64,000 bases of DNA from Macrococcus equipercicus (GCF_004359525.2 NZ_SCWC02000005.1:53809-117808); one strand, 5' to 3'; shown: positions 53,436-62,850, counted from the stretch's first letter. Notes: generated by a model from the letters alone, not told the origin. A program made the numbers and translations.

Positions 53436-54578
53436 CTAGTTTTTAATGAATTTCATATACCCTTTTTTCACTGCTGTTAAAACATTTAACTCGTGATCCA
53501 CTAAAACGAGGTCCGCATACTTCCCTGCTTTGATGCTGCCGATATCCTGCTGCATGCCGAGAGCGACGGCCTGGTTATAGCTGACGACGCGCCATGCATT
53601 ATCAAGTGTCTCACCAGTATAAGCCATAAAGTTGCGCAGCGCATCATTCATTTTCAGAATACTGCCGGCAAGCGTCCCAGAAGCGAGTACGGCCTTACCG
53701 CCTTTTTTGATGACCCGCTGACCACCGAGCTCATAATCCCCGTCAGGCATTCCTTTGGCACGCATCGCATCGGTGATGACCATGAAGCGGTCACGCCCTT
53801 TCAACCGGTAGGCAATTTTGACAGCGGCGGGGTGAGAATGAACACCGTCTACTATACATTCTGTCTTCAGTCCATCATTCAACCATGCTGCACCGAATGC
53901 CCCGGGTTCGCGGTGTTCAAACGGTGTCGCCGCATTATAGAGATGGGTGATATGCGCTGCCCCCGCTGCTGCTGCCTCGTTCAGCTCATCAAATGTCGCT
54001 ACAGTATGACCGAGCGAGAAGATGATATCCTCATGTTTTTCCCGGATGACGTCCATCGCACCTTCCACTTCGGGTGCGATAGTCATAATTTTAATTTTAC
54101 CACGCGCTGAGCGCTGCAGCTCCTCAATTAACTCGACAGTCGGACGCCTGACATAGTCCGGATTCTGGGCACCGACTTTATGCTCGGAAATAAACGGCCC
54201 TTCGACATGAATGCCGATGATCTCTGCACCAGGACCATCATAAGCGCTCGCAGCATCAAGTGCACGTTTCACACGGCTTAAATCTTCTGTCATCGTCGTC
54301 GCGAGAAAAGATGTCGTCCCCTCACTAAGGAGGCCTTCTGTCAGCGTAGTGAGCGCGTCCTTGTCAGCATCCATCGTGTCCACTCCGTAACCGCCGTGGA
54401 TATGAATATCAATGAACCCCGGCAGCAGTATATGGCCGCCCCCGTCCATCACGTCAGTGCAGTCTCCGGCATAGTCTCCGGGCTCGACCGCCGCAATCCG
54501 TTCTCCATCTATTAGAACATAGCCCCGCTCGATGACTGCATGCTCCGTGTAAATTTTCACATTGTTTATAACCTGCAT
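53436..54578 (-). CDS. nagA: N-acetylglucosamine-6-phosphate deacetylase
   Basis: 380 residues. Amidohydrolase fold: HIHGGYGVDTMDAD near 60, metal glutamate in GIHVEGPFIS near 129, SLGHTVATF near 197, ITHLYNA near 217 and the catalytic aspartate in FMVITDAMRA near 275. Deacetylates GlcNAc-6-P from wall recycling. Operon with the deaminase-like gene. ATG after GGAGACG. Confidence 0.95.
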   Translation of the reverse strand: MQVINNVKIYTEHAVIERGYVLIDGERIAAVEPGDYAGDCTDVMDGGGHILLPGFIDIHIHGGYGVDTMDADKDALTTLTEGLLSEGTTSFLATTMTEDLSRVKRALDAASAYDGPGAEIIGIHVEGPFISEHKVGAQNPDYVRRPTVELIEELQRSARGKIKIMTIAPEVEGAMDVIREKHEDIIFSLGHTVATFDELNEAAAAGAAHITHLYNAATPFEHREPGAFGAAWLNDGLKTECIVDGVHSHPAAVKIAYRLKGRDRFMVITDAMRAKGMPDGDYELGGQRVIKKGGKAVLASGTLAGSILKMNDALRNFMAYTGETLDNAWRVVSYNQAVALGMQQDIGSIKAGKYADLVLVDHELNVLTAVKKGYMKFIKN

Positions 54579-54653
54579 GTCCTAACGTCTCCTTTTCTTT
54601 AGTCTGGCTTTAGTATATAATAAAATCAATAATAGTATAGGAGGCCAACATCA

Positions 54654-54761
54654 ATGGGCACAATTTTAATTGGTATGGTTGCTTTATCTTTCATTGTCGC
54701 TATGTTAACTGCCGGCAGAGAATCTAACTACGGAATTAGAGACGAAGATCTTAACAAATAA
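54654..54761 (+). CDS. 35-residue single-helix membrane protein
   Basis: One hydrophobic helix (about residues 3-20) and a polar tail (RESNYGIRDEDLNK). A strong TAGGAGG site nine bases before the ATG and a terminator just after the stop support a real gene. It is divergent from nagA. Function unknown. Confidence 0.65.
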   Translation: MGTILIGMVALSFIVAMLTAGRESNYGIRDEDLNK

Positions 54762-54797
54762 AAGACAGAATCGGCTGAGCCGGTCCTGTCTTTCTTT
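54760..54797. terminator. Bidirectional terminator
   Basis: AAAGACAG pairs with CTGTCTTT, with an inner GGCT/AGCC stem. Serves both the small membrane protein gene and nfrA. Confidence 0.85.
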
Positions 54798-54799
54798 TA

Positions 54800-55543
54800 T
54801 TACTGCTGCAAAAAGCCCTGGGTTTTAACGATGCCGTCTACGTCTGTGCGGGTCTTCCTGCTCAGCATATCAGTGACCTGGCTGCTCCACTTATCACTGC
54901 GTCTACCGTCCGTACGTTCACGGTAGTAGTCAGCAATCTCTTCATCATACGCTGCTATCTGCTGCAAGTACTCGGCACCTGTCTCATAACGGTTCTCGTG
55001 ATAGACATGTTCAAACGGCAGGCGTGCTTTTCTGCTGCCCGTCTGTGCCGGATAGCCGACGACCATGCCGAATAACGGATACGTATAATCAGGAAGCCCG
55101 AGCAGTTCAATGACTTCAGCCATATTATTTCTCAGGCTGCCGATATAGCATATACCAAGCCCCATGCTTTCTGCGGCTACAGCCATGTTCTGTGCGGCAA
55201 GGCTGGCATCAACTGTGCCGACGATAAAGCTCTCTGTCGCACCGAAGTAATCATCGATGGAGACTTCTGCCCGTTCAGCGATTATATGGTGCCGTTTGAA
55301 ATCGGCGATAAAAACAAAGAGATGGCCGTTATGTTCAACGTAGTCCTGTGTGCTGATGGCGCGCAGTGCCTGTTTGATCTCAGGATCAGTCACCCCGATA
55401 ATAGAGTATGCCTGGACAAAGCTTGATGTCGATGCCTGCTGTGCTGCTTCGACCAGTATTTTTACCGTATCCTCGTCCAGTGATTTATCTTCAAATTTCC
55501 GGATTGAACGGTGCTCCATCAGCTGCTTCACTACTTCATTCAT
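54800..55543 (-). CDS. nfrA: NADPH-dependent nitro/flavin reductase (NfrA/NfsA)
   Basis: 247 residues. MEHRSIRKFEDKSLDED start, ASTSSFVQAYSIIGV FMN-binding stretch, GLGICYIGSLRN near 137 and a C-terminal SRKTRTDVDG, all typical of NfrA. Reduces nitro compounds and free FMN. Monocistronic or read through from trmL, eleven bases upstream. Confidence 0.93.
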   Translation of the reverse strand: MNEVVKQLMEHRSIRKFEDKSLDEDTVKILVEAAQQASTSSFVQAYSIIGVTDPEIKQALRAISTQDYVEHNGHLFVFIADFKRHHIIAERAEVSIDDYFGATESFIVGTVDASLAAQNMAVAAESMGLGICYIGSLRNNMAEVIELLGLPDYTYPLFGMVVGYPAQTGSRKARLPFEHVYHENRYETGAEYLQQIAAYDEEIADYYRERTDGRRSDKWSSQVTDMLSRKTRTDVDGIVKTQGFLQQ

Positions 55544-55554
55544 GTAATCAGTCC

Positions 55555-56031
55555 TTATTTAAGATTTGGGTAGTTCTGCTGTCTCAGCGCTTCGTATACT
55601 AAAATCGCTGCAGTATTGGATAAGTTCAGTGAACGTACATTGTCATTCATCGGAATTCTGAGGGCCGTGTCCATATACTTCTCTTTCACCCAGTCCGGAA
55701 GTCCTGTCGTCTCACGGCCGAAGATGAAGTAATGGTCGACTGACGTGTCTGAATAGTCGAATGTTGTATGCGGCTTTTTGCCGAACTTCGTCAGCAAATA
55801 GTAATTACCGCCTGCTGTCTTGTCGAAAAATTCCTCGATGCTGTCATAGTAGATGATGTTGACGAATTTCCAGTAATCAAGGCCTGCACGGCGCAGCATT
55901 TTATCGTCCGTTGAAAATCCGAGCGGACGTATTAAATGCAGTGTCGTATCCGTTGCTGCACAAGTTCTTGCGATATTACCTGTATTCGCCGGAATTTCCG
56001 GCTGATATAAAACGACATTAATTGATGACAT
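55555..56031 (-). CDS. trmL: tRNA (cytidine/uridine-34-2'-O)-methyltransferase
   Basis: 158-residue SPOUT methyltransferase with the trefoil knot motifs VLYQPEIPANTGNIART (about 7-23), HYFIFGRETTGLPDW near 105 and RIPMNDNVRSLNLSNTAAI near 130. Methylates the wobble ribose of tRNA-Leu. ATG at 56031 with GAGGAG; overlaps queG by 14 bases, linking two wobble-base enzymes. Confidence 0.94.
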   Translation of the reverse strand: MSSINVVLYQPEIPANTGNIARTCAATDTTLHLIRPLGFSTDDKMLRRAGLDYWKFVNIIYYDSIEEFFDKTAGGNYYLLTKFGKKPHTTFDYSDTSVDHYFIFGRETTGLPDWVKEKYMDTALRIPMNDNVRSLNLSNTAAILVYEALRQQNYPNLK

Positions 56032-57154
56032 GTTCAATCTCCTCTAAACCTTTTAATATTTCATTTCTGACTTCTGCGTCTTCTTCTATATTATACCGTT
56101 CCTTCAAAAACGGCGCTTCCAATTGGCCTGCGATTTTGCCGATGGCCCAGTAAGCAGTCCCTTTAATGACAGGGCGCGTGTCTTCGACGGCGACCTTTTT
56201 CAACGCCGGGACGGCTGACTCTTCCTTGAAATGCGCCAGCGCAATAATCGCATTGCGCTGGATCGGCTTCTTACCCCGCCAGCTGCCTGCTAGATGACTG
56301 TATTCATTTTTGAACATCTTGTTACTGATGGTCAGCAGCGGCTCGAGCAGCGGCTTCAGCTTCAGCGGCTCAAGAATGATATCATCCTGCAGTGTGTTAA
56401 TACCGCGGTTTCTCGGGCAGACTTGCTGACAAGTATCGCAGCCGTACAGCCTGTTACCGATCTTTCCGCGGTACTCATCAGGAAGAAAGCCTTTCGTCTG
56501 CGTCAGAAAACTGATGCATTTCTGAGCGTTCAGCTGGCCGTTCCCGACCAGTGCACCTGTCGGACAGCGGTCGATGCATATTGTGCAGTCGAGACAGCTG
56601 TCGCTGACCGGCTTATCCGGCGGCAGCGGAATCGACGTCAGCAGTTCACCGAGATACGTCCATGTGCCGAGCTTGTCATTCAGTATAAAGCCATTTTTTG
56701 CTGCGTAGCCGAGCCCCGCACGCTCTGCGACTGCCCGGTCACTCAGCACGCCTGTGTCTACCATCGACAGGCATTCGGCAGACGGCATCCGTTCCTCGAT
56801 GAATGCCTGCAGCAGTGTCAGCCGCTTCCTGAGCAGCGAATGGTAATCCATTCCCCATGACGAGCGGGCGAACATACCCCGCCGCTCCCCGCGTATGCTT
56901 CGCGGCGCATCTGGAAGCCGGTTCGGATAGCCGACTGCAATGGCAATGATGGAGCGCGCAGACGGCAGTGATTTCTTCGGATCGATTCTGAGCTCGATAT
57001 CAGAACTCTCAAACCCGGATGCGTATCCCTTCGAATAATACTCTTCAAGCTTCGGCCGCAGCTCTTCGAACGGTTCAGCCGTCGTAAATCCGATGGCATC
57101 TATACCTATCGTTCTGCTGTAGGCGATAATCTCCTGCTTCAGCTGTTCTGACAT
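56018..57154 (-). CDS. queG: Epoxyqueuosine reductase
   Basis: 378 residues. Cobalamin-dependent last step of queuosine synthesis. N-terminal cobalamin-binding part (DAIGFTTAEPFEEL), two 4Fe-4S sites CLDCTICIDRCPTG near 189 and CDTCQQVCPRN near 243, and C-terminal HEAT-like repeats (about 290-375) for tRNA binding. Long form with HEAT region as in Bacillus. Operon with trmL. Confidence 0.95.
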   Translation of the reverse strand: MSEQLKQEIIAYSRTIGIDAIGFTTAEPFEELRPKLEEYYSKGYASGFESSDIELRIDPKKSLPSARSIIAIAVGYPNRLPDAPRSIRGERRGMFARSSWGMDYHSLLRKRLTLLQAFIEERMPSAECLSMVDTGVLSDRAVAERAGLGYAAKNGFILNDKLGTWTYLGELLTSIPLPPDKPVSDSCLDCTICIDRCPTGALVGNGQLNAQKCISFLTQTKGFLPDEYRGKIGNRLYGCDTCQQVCPRNRGINTLQDDIILEPLKLKPLLEPLLTISNKMFKNEYSHLAGSWRGKKPIQRNAIIALAHFKEESAVPALKKVAVEDTRPVIKGTAYWAIGKIAGQLEAPFLKERYNIEEDAEVRNEILKGLEEIEHVIN

Positions 57155-57196
57155 GTACTCACCTCCAAATCAATGCAACTATTTTAACACAAAAAC

Positions 57197-57232
57197 AAGC
57201 CGGCACCTAAATAAATCTTCGGTTGCCGGCTT
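57197..57232 (-). terminator. Terminator after the amino-acid ABC operon
   Basis: AAGCCGGCA pairs with TGCCGGCTT; T-rich tract on the minus strand. Lies between glnQ and the start of queG. Confidence 0.82.
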
Positions 57233-57259
57233 ATTTGATAGCTCTATTTTAGTCGCTTA

Positions 57260-57982
57260 CTATAATACTTTAGATAGGAAGTTCTGCGTCCGTTCGTTCT
57301 GCGGGCTGCCGAATACTTGCGCCGGTGTCCCTTCTTCCTGGACGATTCCTTTATCCATGAAGACAACGCGGTCTGCTACTTCTCGTGCAAATCCCATTTC
57401 GTGTGTCACAACAACCATCGTCATCCCTTCACGTGCGAGGTCTTTCATAACTTGCAGCACATCACCGACCATCTCCGGGTCAAGCGCTGAAGTCGGCTCA
57501 TCGAAGAGCATCACGTCCGGGTTCATCGCCAGTGCTCTTGCGATCGCGACACGCTGCTTCTGTCCACCTGATAACTGCGACGGATAAGCACCTGCCCGTT
57601 CTTTCAGTCCGACTTTTTCGAGCAGTCCTAATGCGCGCTGCTCTGCTGACTCTTTCTTCTCACCCTTAACAAGCATCGGTGTCAGCGTCAAATTCTCAAG
57701 CACCGTTTTATGCGGGAAGAGATTGAAGTTCTGGAACACCATCCCCATCTTCTGACGGAGTTTATTGATGTTTGCCCCTTTCGCGTTCAGCACTTCCCCT
57801 TCAAATATAATGCGGCCGCCTGTCGGTGTTTCAAGCAGGTTCAGGCATCTTAAAAATGTCGATTTGCCGCTTCCTGACGGTCCGATTACTGCCACTACTT
57901 CTCCTGATGCCACTTCAAGGTCAATCCCCTTTAATACTTCTACTTGTCCGAAACTTTTATGAAGGTTTTCTACATTAATCAC
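57260..57982 (-). CDS. glnQ: Polar amino-acid ABC transporter ATPase
   Basis: 240 residues. Walker [10 protein letters not shown] (33-41), signature [15 protein letters not shown] near 133, Walker [18 protein letters not shown] near 155, switch [14 protein letters not shown] near 190: a GlnQ-type ATPase. Starts eight bases within the end of the permease gene. Substrate likely glutamine or another polar amino acid. Confidence 0.93.
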   Translation of the reverse strand: MINVENLHKSFGQVEVLKGIDLEVASGEVVAVIGPSGSGKSTFLRCLNLLETPTGGRIIFEGEVLNAKGANINKLRQKMGMVFQNFNLFPHKTVLENLTLTPMLVKGEKKESAEQRALGLLEKVGLKERAGAYPSQLSGGQKQRVAIARALAMNPDVMLFDEPTSALDPEMVGDVLQVMKDLAREGMTMVVVTHEMGFAREVADRVVFMDKGIVQEEGTPAQVFGSPQNERTQNFLSKVL

Positions 57983-59420
57983 TTACACTCATTCTCCTTT
58001 CGAAGACATTCATCACACGAGATAACGTGAATGTCAGGATAAAGTAGGCAACTGCGGCAATCAACAATGGGGTAAACGGATCAAACGATGCACCTTGCAC
58101 TTTCTGTGCATTGAACATCAGTTCGCTGACACCGATAACAGACACAATTGATGATTCTTTAATAACAGTGATAAATTCATTACCAAGTGCCGGCAGAATG
58201 TTTTTAATGGCCTGCGGCATGATGACTTTGTTCATCGCCTGTGAATGACTTAAACCGAGTGAACGTGCCGCTTCCATCTGTCCTCTGTCGACTGCGTTAA
58301 TACCTGCACGGATAATTTCAGCGATATACGCTGCACAGTTCAGTATCAGAGCAATGACACCGCAGACAAATGCTGACAGATCAAGGCCAAGCACTGCTGT
58401 TGTACCGAAGTAAACAAGGAACACCTGCACTAATAGTGGTGTGCCGCGGACGAACTCAATATATATCCATGCGATAGCTTTCACGATGATGTTTCGGCTC
58501 AGTTTCATAAAGGCCAGAATGCCGCCGAACAACGAACCGAGTATAACACCGAAGATAGAAATCAGAATCGTCGCTCCAATCCCTTTCAGGAAGTAATTGC
58601 CATACTTGCTTAAGAATGACCCTTCTTCAAACATCGCTTTATTGGCTTTTTTCTGATAGTCTTTAATCAATCCCTGGTCCCGCACTTCTTTAATGCTGGC
58701 ATTCAGCTTATCAAGCAGCTCCGGTGAATCTTTCGGTAAAGCGATTGCTGTTCCTTTAGCCGCATCTGCAAACTGCAGTTTTGAATAAGAAAGTCCTGTG
58801 TTTTTTGAGAGGTATGCATCAGCTACCGGTCCTTCAAGGATAACCCCGTCAATCTTACCGGAGTTAAGTGACATGATGATTTCAGGCACACGCGTTAATG
58901 AAGACAAGTTTGCATCTGGAATTTCTTTTTGTGCTAATGCTTCCTGAGTCGTCTGCTTCTGCACCCCAATATTTTTACCTGAGAAGTCTTTAATTGATTT
59001 AAGTTTATCTTTATTCTTCTTCTGAACAACCATACGCTGAGTGACTTCCATGTAATTATCTGTGAAGTCCACTTCTTTACGACGTTCAGGTGTCGGTGAC
59101 ATCCCTGAAATAATGACGTCAATCTTACCCGTTTTCATCGAACCGAGCAGACTGTCAAATGACATATCTACAACATTTAATTTTACCCCTAAATCTTTCG
59201 CGATCTTTTTGGCAAGCTCAATGTCTATGCCGACATATTCACTTTTACCGTTGACAGTCTGCTCAAACTCATATGGTGCATAGTCAGCAGACAGCCCGAC
59301 GCGAATTTCCCCTCTTTTTTTAATGGTCTCATACTGATCGTCCTGTGCACTCGCCGATTTAAACGGAATACAAGACAATAGCAGTACGGTCATCATCATG
59401 AACACGACTAATTTCTTCAA
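57975..59420 (-). CDS. Substrate-binding protein fused to permease, polar amino-acid importer
   Basis: 481 residues. Signal peptide (about 1-26, ending KSASAQ), an SBP_bac_3 binding domain (about 33-255, with [13 protein letters not shown] and [19 protein letters not shown]), then a HisM/GlnP permease domain (about 270-480) with the EAA-like loop [20 protein letters not shown]. The fusion (GlnPH type) keeps the binding domain tethered to the membrane and is known in Firmicutes. TTG start at 59420 has AAGGGGG at seven bases; a longer frame upstream is open but has none. Confidence 0.92.
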   Translation of the reverse strand: MKKLVVFMMMTVLLLSCIPFKSASAQDDQYETIKKRGEIRVGLSADYAPYEFEQTVNGKSEYVGIDIELAKKIAKDLGVKLNVVDMSFDSLLGSMKTGKIDVIISGMSPTPERRKEVDFTDNYMEVTQRMVVQKKNKDKLKSIKDFSGKNIGVQKQTTQEALAQKEIPDANLSSLTRVPEIIMSLNSGKIDGVILEGPVADAYLSKNTGLSYSKLQFADAAKGTAIALPKDSPELLDKLNASIKEVRDQGLIKDYQKKANKAMFEEGSFLSKYGNYFLKGIGATILISIFGVILGSLFGGILAFMKLSRNIIVKAIAWIYIEFVRGTPLLVQVFLVYFGTTAVLGLDLSAFVCGVIALILNCAAYIAEIIRAGINAVDRGQMEAARSLGLSHSQAMNKVIMPQAIKNILPALGNEFITVIKESSIVSVIGVSELMFNAQKVQGASFDPFTPLLIAAVAYFILTFTLSRVMNVFERRMSVSD

Positions 59421-59443
59421 TTCACTGCCCCCTTTGTTACTTT

Positions 59444-59482
59444 CCTGTATAAAAGTATACAGGTCATTGAAATAATATACAA
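59444..59482 (-). promoter_or_regulatory. Promoter with palindromic operator of the amino-acid importer
   Basis: On the minus strand TTGTAT (complement of 59477-59482), 17-base spacer, TATACT (complement of 59454-59459). The -10 box lies inside the perfect palindrome CCTGTATA-N4-TATACAGG (59444-59463), a probable repressor site. Confidence 0.65.
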
Positions 59483-59493
59483 TACTAAAAATA

Positions 59494-59526
59494 AAAAATA
59501 TTCTGTTAATTAACAGAATATTTTTT
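59494..59526 (-). terminator. Terminator after the IIC-like permease gene
   Basis: Palindrome AATATTCTGTTA / TAACAGAATATT with T-rich ends; upstream of the amino-acid importer promoter. Confidence 0.8.
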
Positions 59527-59527
59527 A

Positions 59528-60580
59528 TCACTCACTTTTATTAAATTGATAAATATCAGCGTGATATCCCGGCAGAATTTTCAACAGCACGGTATGGGCT
59601 AATATGCTGACCGGCAGCGGCACGAGGACATAAGCTGCAAGCAGTTTCAGGACATTGACTAAAGCACTGCTGTCCATATATTTAAACGCATTGAGCGGAC
59701 CGACAAGCCCTGTATAGCCGAACCCTGCTGACATCGGCGTCCCTTGAACGCCCATGAAATAAGCCATTGTACCGCCGACGATGCCATTGATTATCAGCGG
59801 CACCATAATGATAGGATGTCTGACATAAACCGGCATCATCATCTTGGCAGCGCCGATGACGAGTGTTGTATTCACCCCTTTATCATTGACGAACCAGGAA
59901 CCGACAATAAACGTATAACAGCATGCCGTAATCCCTAAATTGGCAGCGCCGCTCCCTAAACCTGACAAGCTGATCACCGTGGCGATTGCGACTAAAGAAA
60001 TAGGTGTCGCCATCAGCAGTGCATAAGCAGTGCATATTAAAATGCACATGACGAGTGGATTTAACGTCGTAAAATGCGCGATGACCTGGCCGAGTGAGCC
60101 TGTGACCATCTTCATATAAGGCAGCGTAAACGTTCCGACGGCCCCGGGCAGAACGCCTGCCAGTATCGGCAGAAAGACAATGTTCAGCGTGCCGAGCCGG
60201 TTGCCGAGCGCTCTGATGACAAGGGCCGCTACAGTTATTGTCAGCAGCATATTAAGCAGATCACCCATACCGGCAAGACTTGCCCCTTTATCCGTGAACT
60301 GGACCGCACCAGAACCGATAAATGCCGCCCCGCCGAGAATGACACTCTGAATGCCGTTGAACTTCAGCTGATATCCTGCAAGCACCCCGATGATAATAGA
60401 GGCGCTGAACTGGAACATCATCAAGTACTGCGTCAGCACTGTAAACAGCTCATGATACTGACTTAAGTATTTAAACAGCTCACCGAGCATCGCATTCGGA
60501 ATCAGTGCCACTACAATTCCGGTTGCCATACCGTTCAATATATTGAAGTAGAATGATTTAAAAGACATATGTTTTTCCAT
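59528..60580 (-). CDS. PTS IIC-like sugar permease (PTS_EIIC_2 family)
   Basis: 350 residues with about nine or ten transmembrane segments. Motifs of the family: FYFNILNGMATGIVVALIPNA in the first helix, GAVQFTDKGASLAGMGD near 92 and MGVQGTPMSAGFGYTGLVGP near 280 (shown in part). It has no IIA or IIB domain nor neighbours for them, and similar stand-alone proteins include PfoR-like regulators. Substrate and coupling are unknown. Confidence 0.82.
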   Translation of the reverse strand: MEKHMSFKSFYFNILNGMATGIVVALIPNAMLGELFKYLSQYHELFTVLTQYLMMFQFSASIIIGVLAGYQLKFNGIQSVILGGAAFIGSGAVQFTDKGASLAGMGDLLNMLLTITVAALVIRALGNRLGTLNIVFLPILAGVLPGAVGTFTLPYMKMVTGSLGQVIAHFTTLNPLVMCILICTAYALLMATPISLVAIATVISLSGLGSGAANLGITACCYTFIVGSWFVNDKGVNTTLVIGAAKMMMPVYVRHPIIMVPLIINGIVGGTMAYFMGVQGTPMSAGFGYTGLVGPLNAFKYMDSSALVNVLKLLAAYVLVPLPVSILAHTVLLKILPGYHADIYQFNKSE

Positions 60581-60612
60581 AAATGACCGACTTTCTGTTT
60601 TAATCTCTGCTG

Positions 60613-61077
60613 TTAAAGATTATCCGCTATATAGTGACCGTGGTTATCTTTTCCGAGCATTAATACTTTTAATTCCTGAGGCTTAATAATCTCCTGATCC
60701 AATTCTGCTGCTGAATAGAATTTGAAGACAAAATGAGGGTCGGGCTGTGCAAATATTTCTCCTTCACCCAGCTCATCGCCGACTTCTAATAAGTAGACAA
60801 ATAGCAGCTCATGATAATGCGTCCCTCTGTAATCAAAGAAGCTCTCGATAATCGTTTTAAACTGAAGCTCATTCGCACTTACTGTCAAATTTAACTCTTC
60901 CTTCAGCTCTCTTATCAGCGCAGACTGTGAATCTTCCAGTAACTTAATGCGTCCGCCGACCGTCGTGATAAATTCGTCGTTGACCCCGTAATGCATCAAC
61001 CATTCATCACCGCGCCGAATGATCGCCGATGTTCTCATATTTAGTTTGTGGCTGTCTAATAACAGAGATAAGTCCAT
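60613..61077 (-). CDS. Nudix hydrolase
   Basis: 154 residues with a full Nudix box GGRIKLLEDSQSALIRELKEEL (about 47-68; the G-x5-E-x7-REUxEE pattern is intact). Hydrolyses a nucleoside diphosphate derivative; substrate not predictable. ATG at 61077 follows AAGGAGAAAAAC and overlaps nothing; a longer start within the GNAT gene lacks support. Second gene of a pair with the GNAT gene. Confidence 0.9.
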   Translation of the reverse strand: MDLSLLLDSHKLNMRTSAIIRRGDEWLMHYGVNDEFITTVGGRIKLLEDSQSALIRELKEELNLTVSANELQFKTIIESFFDYRGTHYHELLFVYLLEVGDELGEGEIFAQPDPHFVFKFYSAAELDQEIIKPQELKVLMLGKDNHGHYIADNL

Positions 61078-61088
61078 AGTTTTTCTCC

Positions 61089-61604
61089 TTAAAGGGTGAC
61101 CACCCATATATGATGATTCCCGCCCTCACCCCAGTAATCTTTAACTACATAGGTCGCAGGACCAAACATCTTCGTCCATGTTTTGATCGCAAGAGTATAC
61201 GAAGCATCAAAACAGAATTCACGTATTCCAGCAGCCCGCAGCTCTTCCTGCATCTGTCTGATCAATGTACTGCCAATCCCCTGCCCCTGATATGCTGGAT
61301 TGACATACAACGAACCTATTTCATATAAGTGATTCAACTTGCCTTTCATCATCTTGTCGATGTTACTGTTTGGACGATAGGAGGCAATGCCGCCGATGAT
61401 CTGCTTATCATCTTTAGCTATTATAAAGCATACATCCATCTGACGATAATAGCGCTCAATATAACTATATTTCGTATCGATTTCATGCTGCAGGTCTTCA
61501 GCATCGTCAATACCGTCTACTTGAAATGTATGGGTAATGACCCGCTTATAATGTGCTTTTAAAGCGCTCTTGTGTTCAAGAGCCGGCTTTATATAATCAA
61601 TCAA
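61089..61604 (-). CDS. GNAT-family acetyltransferase
   Basis: 171 residues. GNAT motif A is YVNPAYQGQGIGSTLIRQM (about 96-114). The N-terminus DYIKPALEHKSALKAHYKRV is a helical extension. TTG start with AGGAGG at seven bases. Substrate unknown; first gene of a pair with the Nudix gene. Confidence 0.88.
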   Translation of the reverse strand: MIDYIKPALEHKSALKAHYKRVITHTFQVDGIDDAEDLQHEIDTKYSYIERYYRQMDVCFIIAKDDKQIIGGIASYRPNSNIDKMMKGKLNHLYEIGSLYVNPAYQGQGIGSTLIRQMQEELRAAGIREFCFDASYTLAIKTWTKMFGPATYVVKDYWGEGGNHHIWVVTL

Positions 61605-61640
61605 TTGAGCACCTCCTGTACATTTGTCTTATTATACACT

Positions 61641-61671
61641 AAAAAAACCCTGAAACATAAGTTTCAGGGTT
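61641..61671 (-). terminator. Terminator of the rRNA/tRNA operon
   Basis: AACCCTGAAAC pairs with GTTTCAGGGTT around four bases, followed by seven T on the minus strand, right after the last tRNA gene. Confidence 0.92.
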
Positions 61672-61675
61672 CAGA

Positions 61676-61759
61676 TACCGGCGGCCGGGGTCGAACCGGC
61701 ACTCCTGTGAGGGAACTGGATTTTGAGTCCAGCGCGTCTGCCAATTCCGCCACGCCGGC
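61676..61759 (-). tRNA. tRNA-Leu(CAA)
   Basis: Class II with long variable arm; anticodon CAA in CTCAAAA. Last gene of the array. Confidence 0.95.
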
Positions 61760-61792
61760 GTAATATTATAAAGAGCATTTAATCAAAAATAA

Positions 61793-61866
61793 TGGAGCGG
61801 AAGATAGGACTTGCACCTATATCTCGAATCAGGAAGATTCGTATTCTAAAGTTGAAATACTCCCGC
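61793..61866 (-). tRNA. Divergent tRNA-Gly(TCC), probable cell-wall type
   Basis: Anticodon TCC in CTTCCTG. The D-loop (TTCAACTTTAGAA) lacks the GG pair and the T-loop reads GTGCAAGTC instead of GTTCGAATC, so normal elbow contacts and EF-Tu use are doubtful. These are the features of staphylococcal non-proteogenic tRNA-Gly that feeds Fem enzymes for glycine bridges. CCA encoded. Confidence 0.88.
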
Positions 61867-61879
61867 ACAATATAAAATA

Positions 61880-61954
61880 TGGAGCGGAAGACAGGACTTG
61901 CACCTGTATCTCTGACCAGGAAGGTCATTATTCTAAAAATTGAAATACTCCCGC
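61880..61954 (-). tRNA. Second divergent tRNA-Gly(TCC), probable cell-wall type
   Basis: Same altered D-loop without GG and T-loop GTGCAAGTC as the previous gene, but with several compensated stem changes (anticodon stem TGACC/GGTCA), so both copies are kept under selection. CCA encoded. Confidence 0.88.
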
Positions 61955-61966
61955 ATATATGATGAA

Positions 61967-62040
<74 letters not shown>

Positions 62041-62050
62041 AGAAAAGAGC

Positions 62051-62120
62051 TGGGGTAGCTGGATTCGAACCAACGAGTGACGGAGTCAAAGTCCGTTGCC
62101 TTACCGCTTGGCTATACCCC
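62051..62120 (-). tRNA. tRNA-Gln(TTG)
   Basis: Anticodon TTG in CTTTGAC; no CCA encoded. Confidence 0.94.
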
Positions 62121-62131
62121 AAGAATAGAAG

Positions 62132-62205
62132 GGCGACTGATGGGAATCGAACCCACGAATGCCGGAACCACAATCCGGTGCGTTAACCACTTCGCCACAA
62201 TCGCC
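62132..62205 (-). tRNA. tRNA-His(GTG), second copy
   Basis: Matches the gene at 19297 over its whole length. Confidence 0.95.
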
Positions 62206-62206
62206 A

Positions 62207-62280
62207 TGGCAGGGGCAGTAGGAATCGAACCCACATCAAAGGTTTTGGAGACCTCTATTCTACCGTTAAACTATGCCCCT
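62207..62280 (-). tRNA. tRNA-Trp(CCA)
   Basis: Anticodon CCA in CTCCAAA; 3' CCA encoded. Confidence 0.95.
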
Positions 62281-62285
62281 ATTTA

Positions 62286-62369
62286 TGGTGGAGGGGGGCA
62301 GATTCGAACTGCCGAACCCGAAGGAGCGGATTTACAGTCCGCCGCGTTTAGCCACTTCGCTACCCCTCC
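62286..62369 (-). tRNA. tRNA-Tyr(GTA)
   Basis: Class II variable arm, anticodon GTA in CTGTAAA; CCA encoded. Confidence 0.95.
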
Positions 62370-62376
62370 AAATACA

Positions 62377-62452
<76 letters not shown>

Positions 62453-62464
62453 ATAATAAAAAGA

Positions 62465-62537
62465 TGGCTCAGGACGGAATCGAACCGCCGACACATGGAT
62501 TTTCAATCCATTGCTCTACCGACTGAGCTACTGAGCC
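62465..62537 (-). tRNA. tRNA-Phe(GAA), second copy
   Basis: Same as 19382; begins the repeated Phe-Asp-fMet unit. Confidence 0.95.
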
Positions 62538-62542
62538 ATACA

Positions 62543-62618
62543 TGGCGGTCCCGACCGGGATCGAACCGGCGATCTCCTGCGTGACAGGCAGGCATGTTAA
62601 CCGCTACACCACGGGACC
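62543..62618 (-). tRNA. tRNA-Asp(GTC), second copy
   Basis: Same body as 19465, but here CCA is encoded. Confidence 0.95.
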
Positions 62619-62622
62619 TTAG

Positions 62623-62696
<74 letters not shown>

Positions 62697-62747
62697 ATAA
62701 TAATAAATAGTGTGTTTATTCTTGTTGAGTGCTGAAGTAAAAAATAA

Positions 62748-62840
62748 TGGCGGAGGAAGAGGGATTCGAACCCCCGCGGGCCGTTAAGCCCCTGTCGGTT
62801 TTCAAGACCGATCCCTTCAGCCGGACTTGGGTATTCCTCC
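62748..62840 (-). tRNA. tRNA-Ser(TGA)
   Basis: Class II, anticodon TGA in CTTGAAA; CCA encoded. Confidence 0.95.
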
Positions 62841-62850
62841 ATTATATAAG

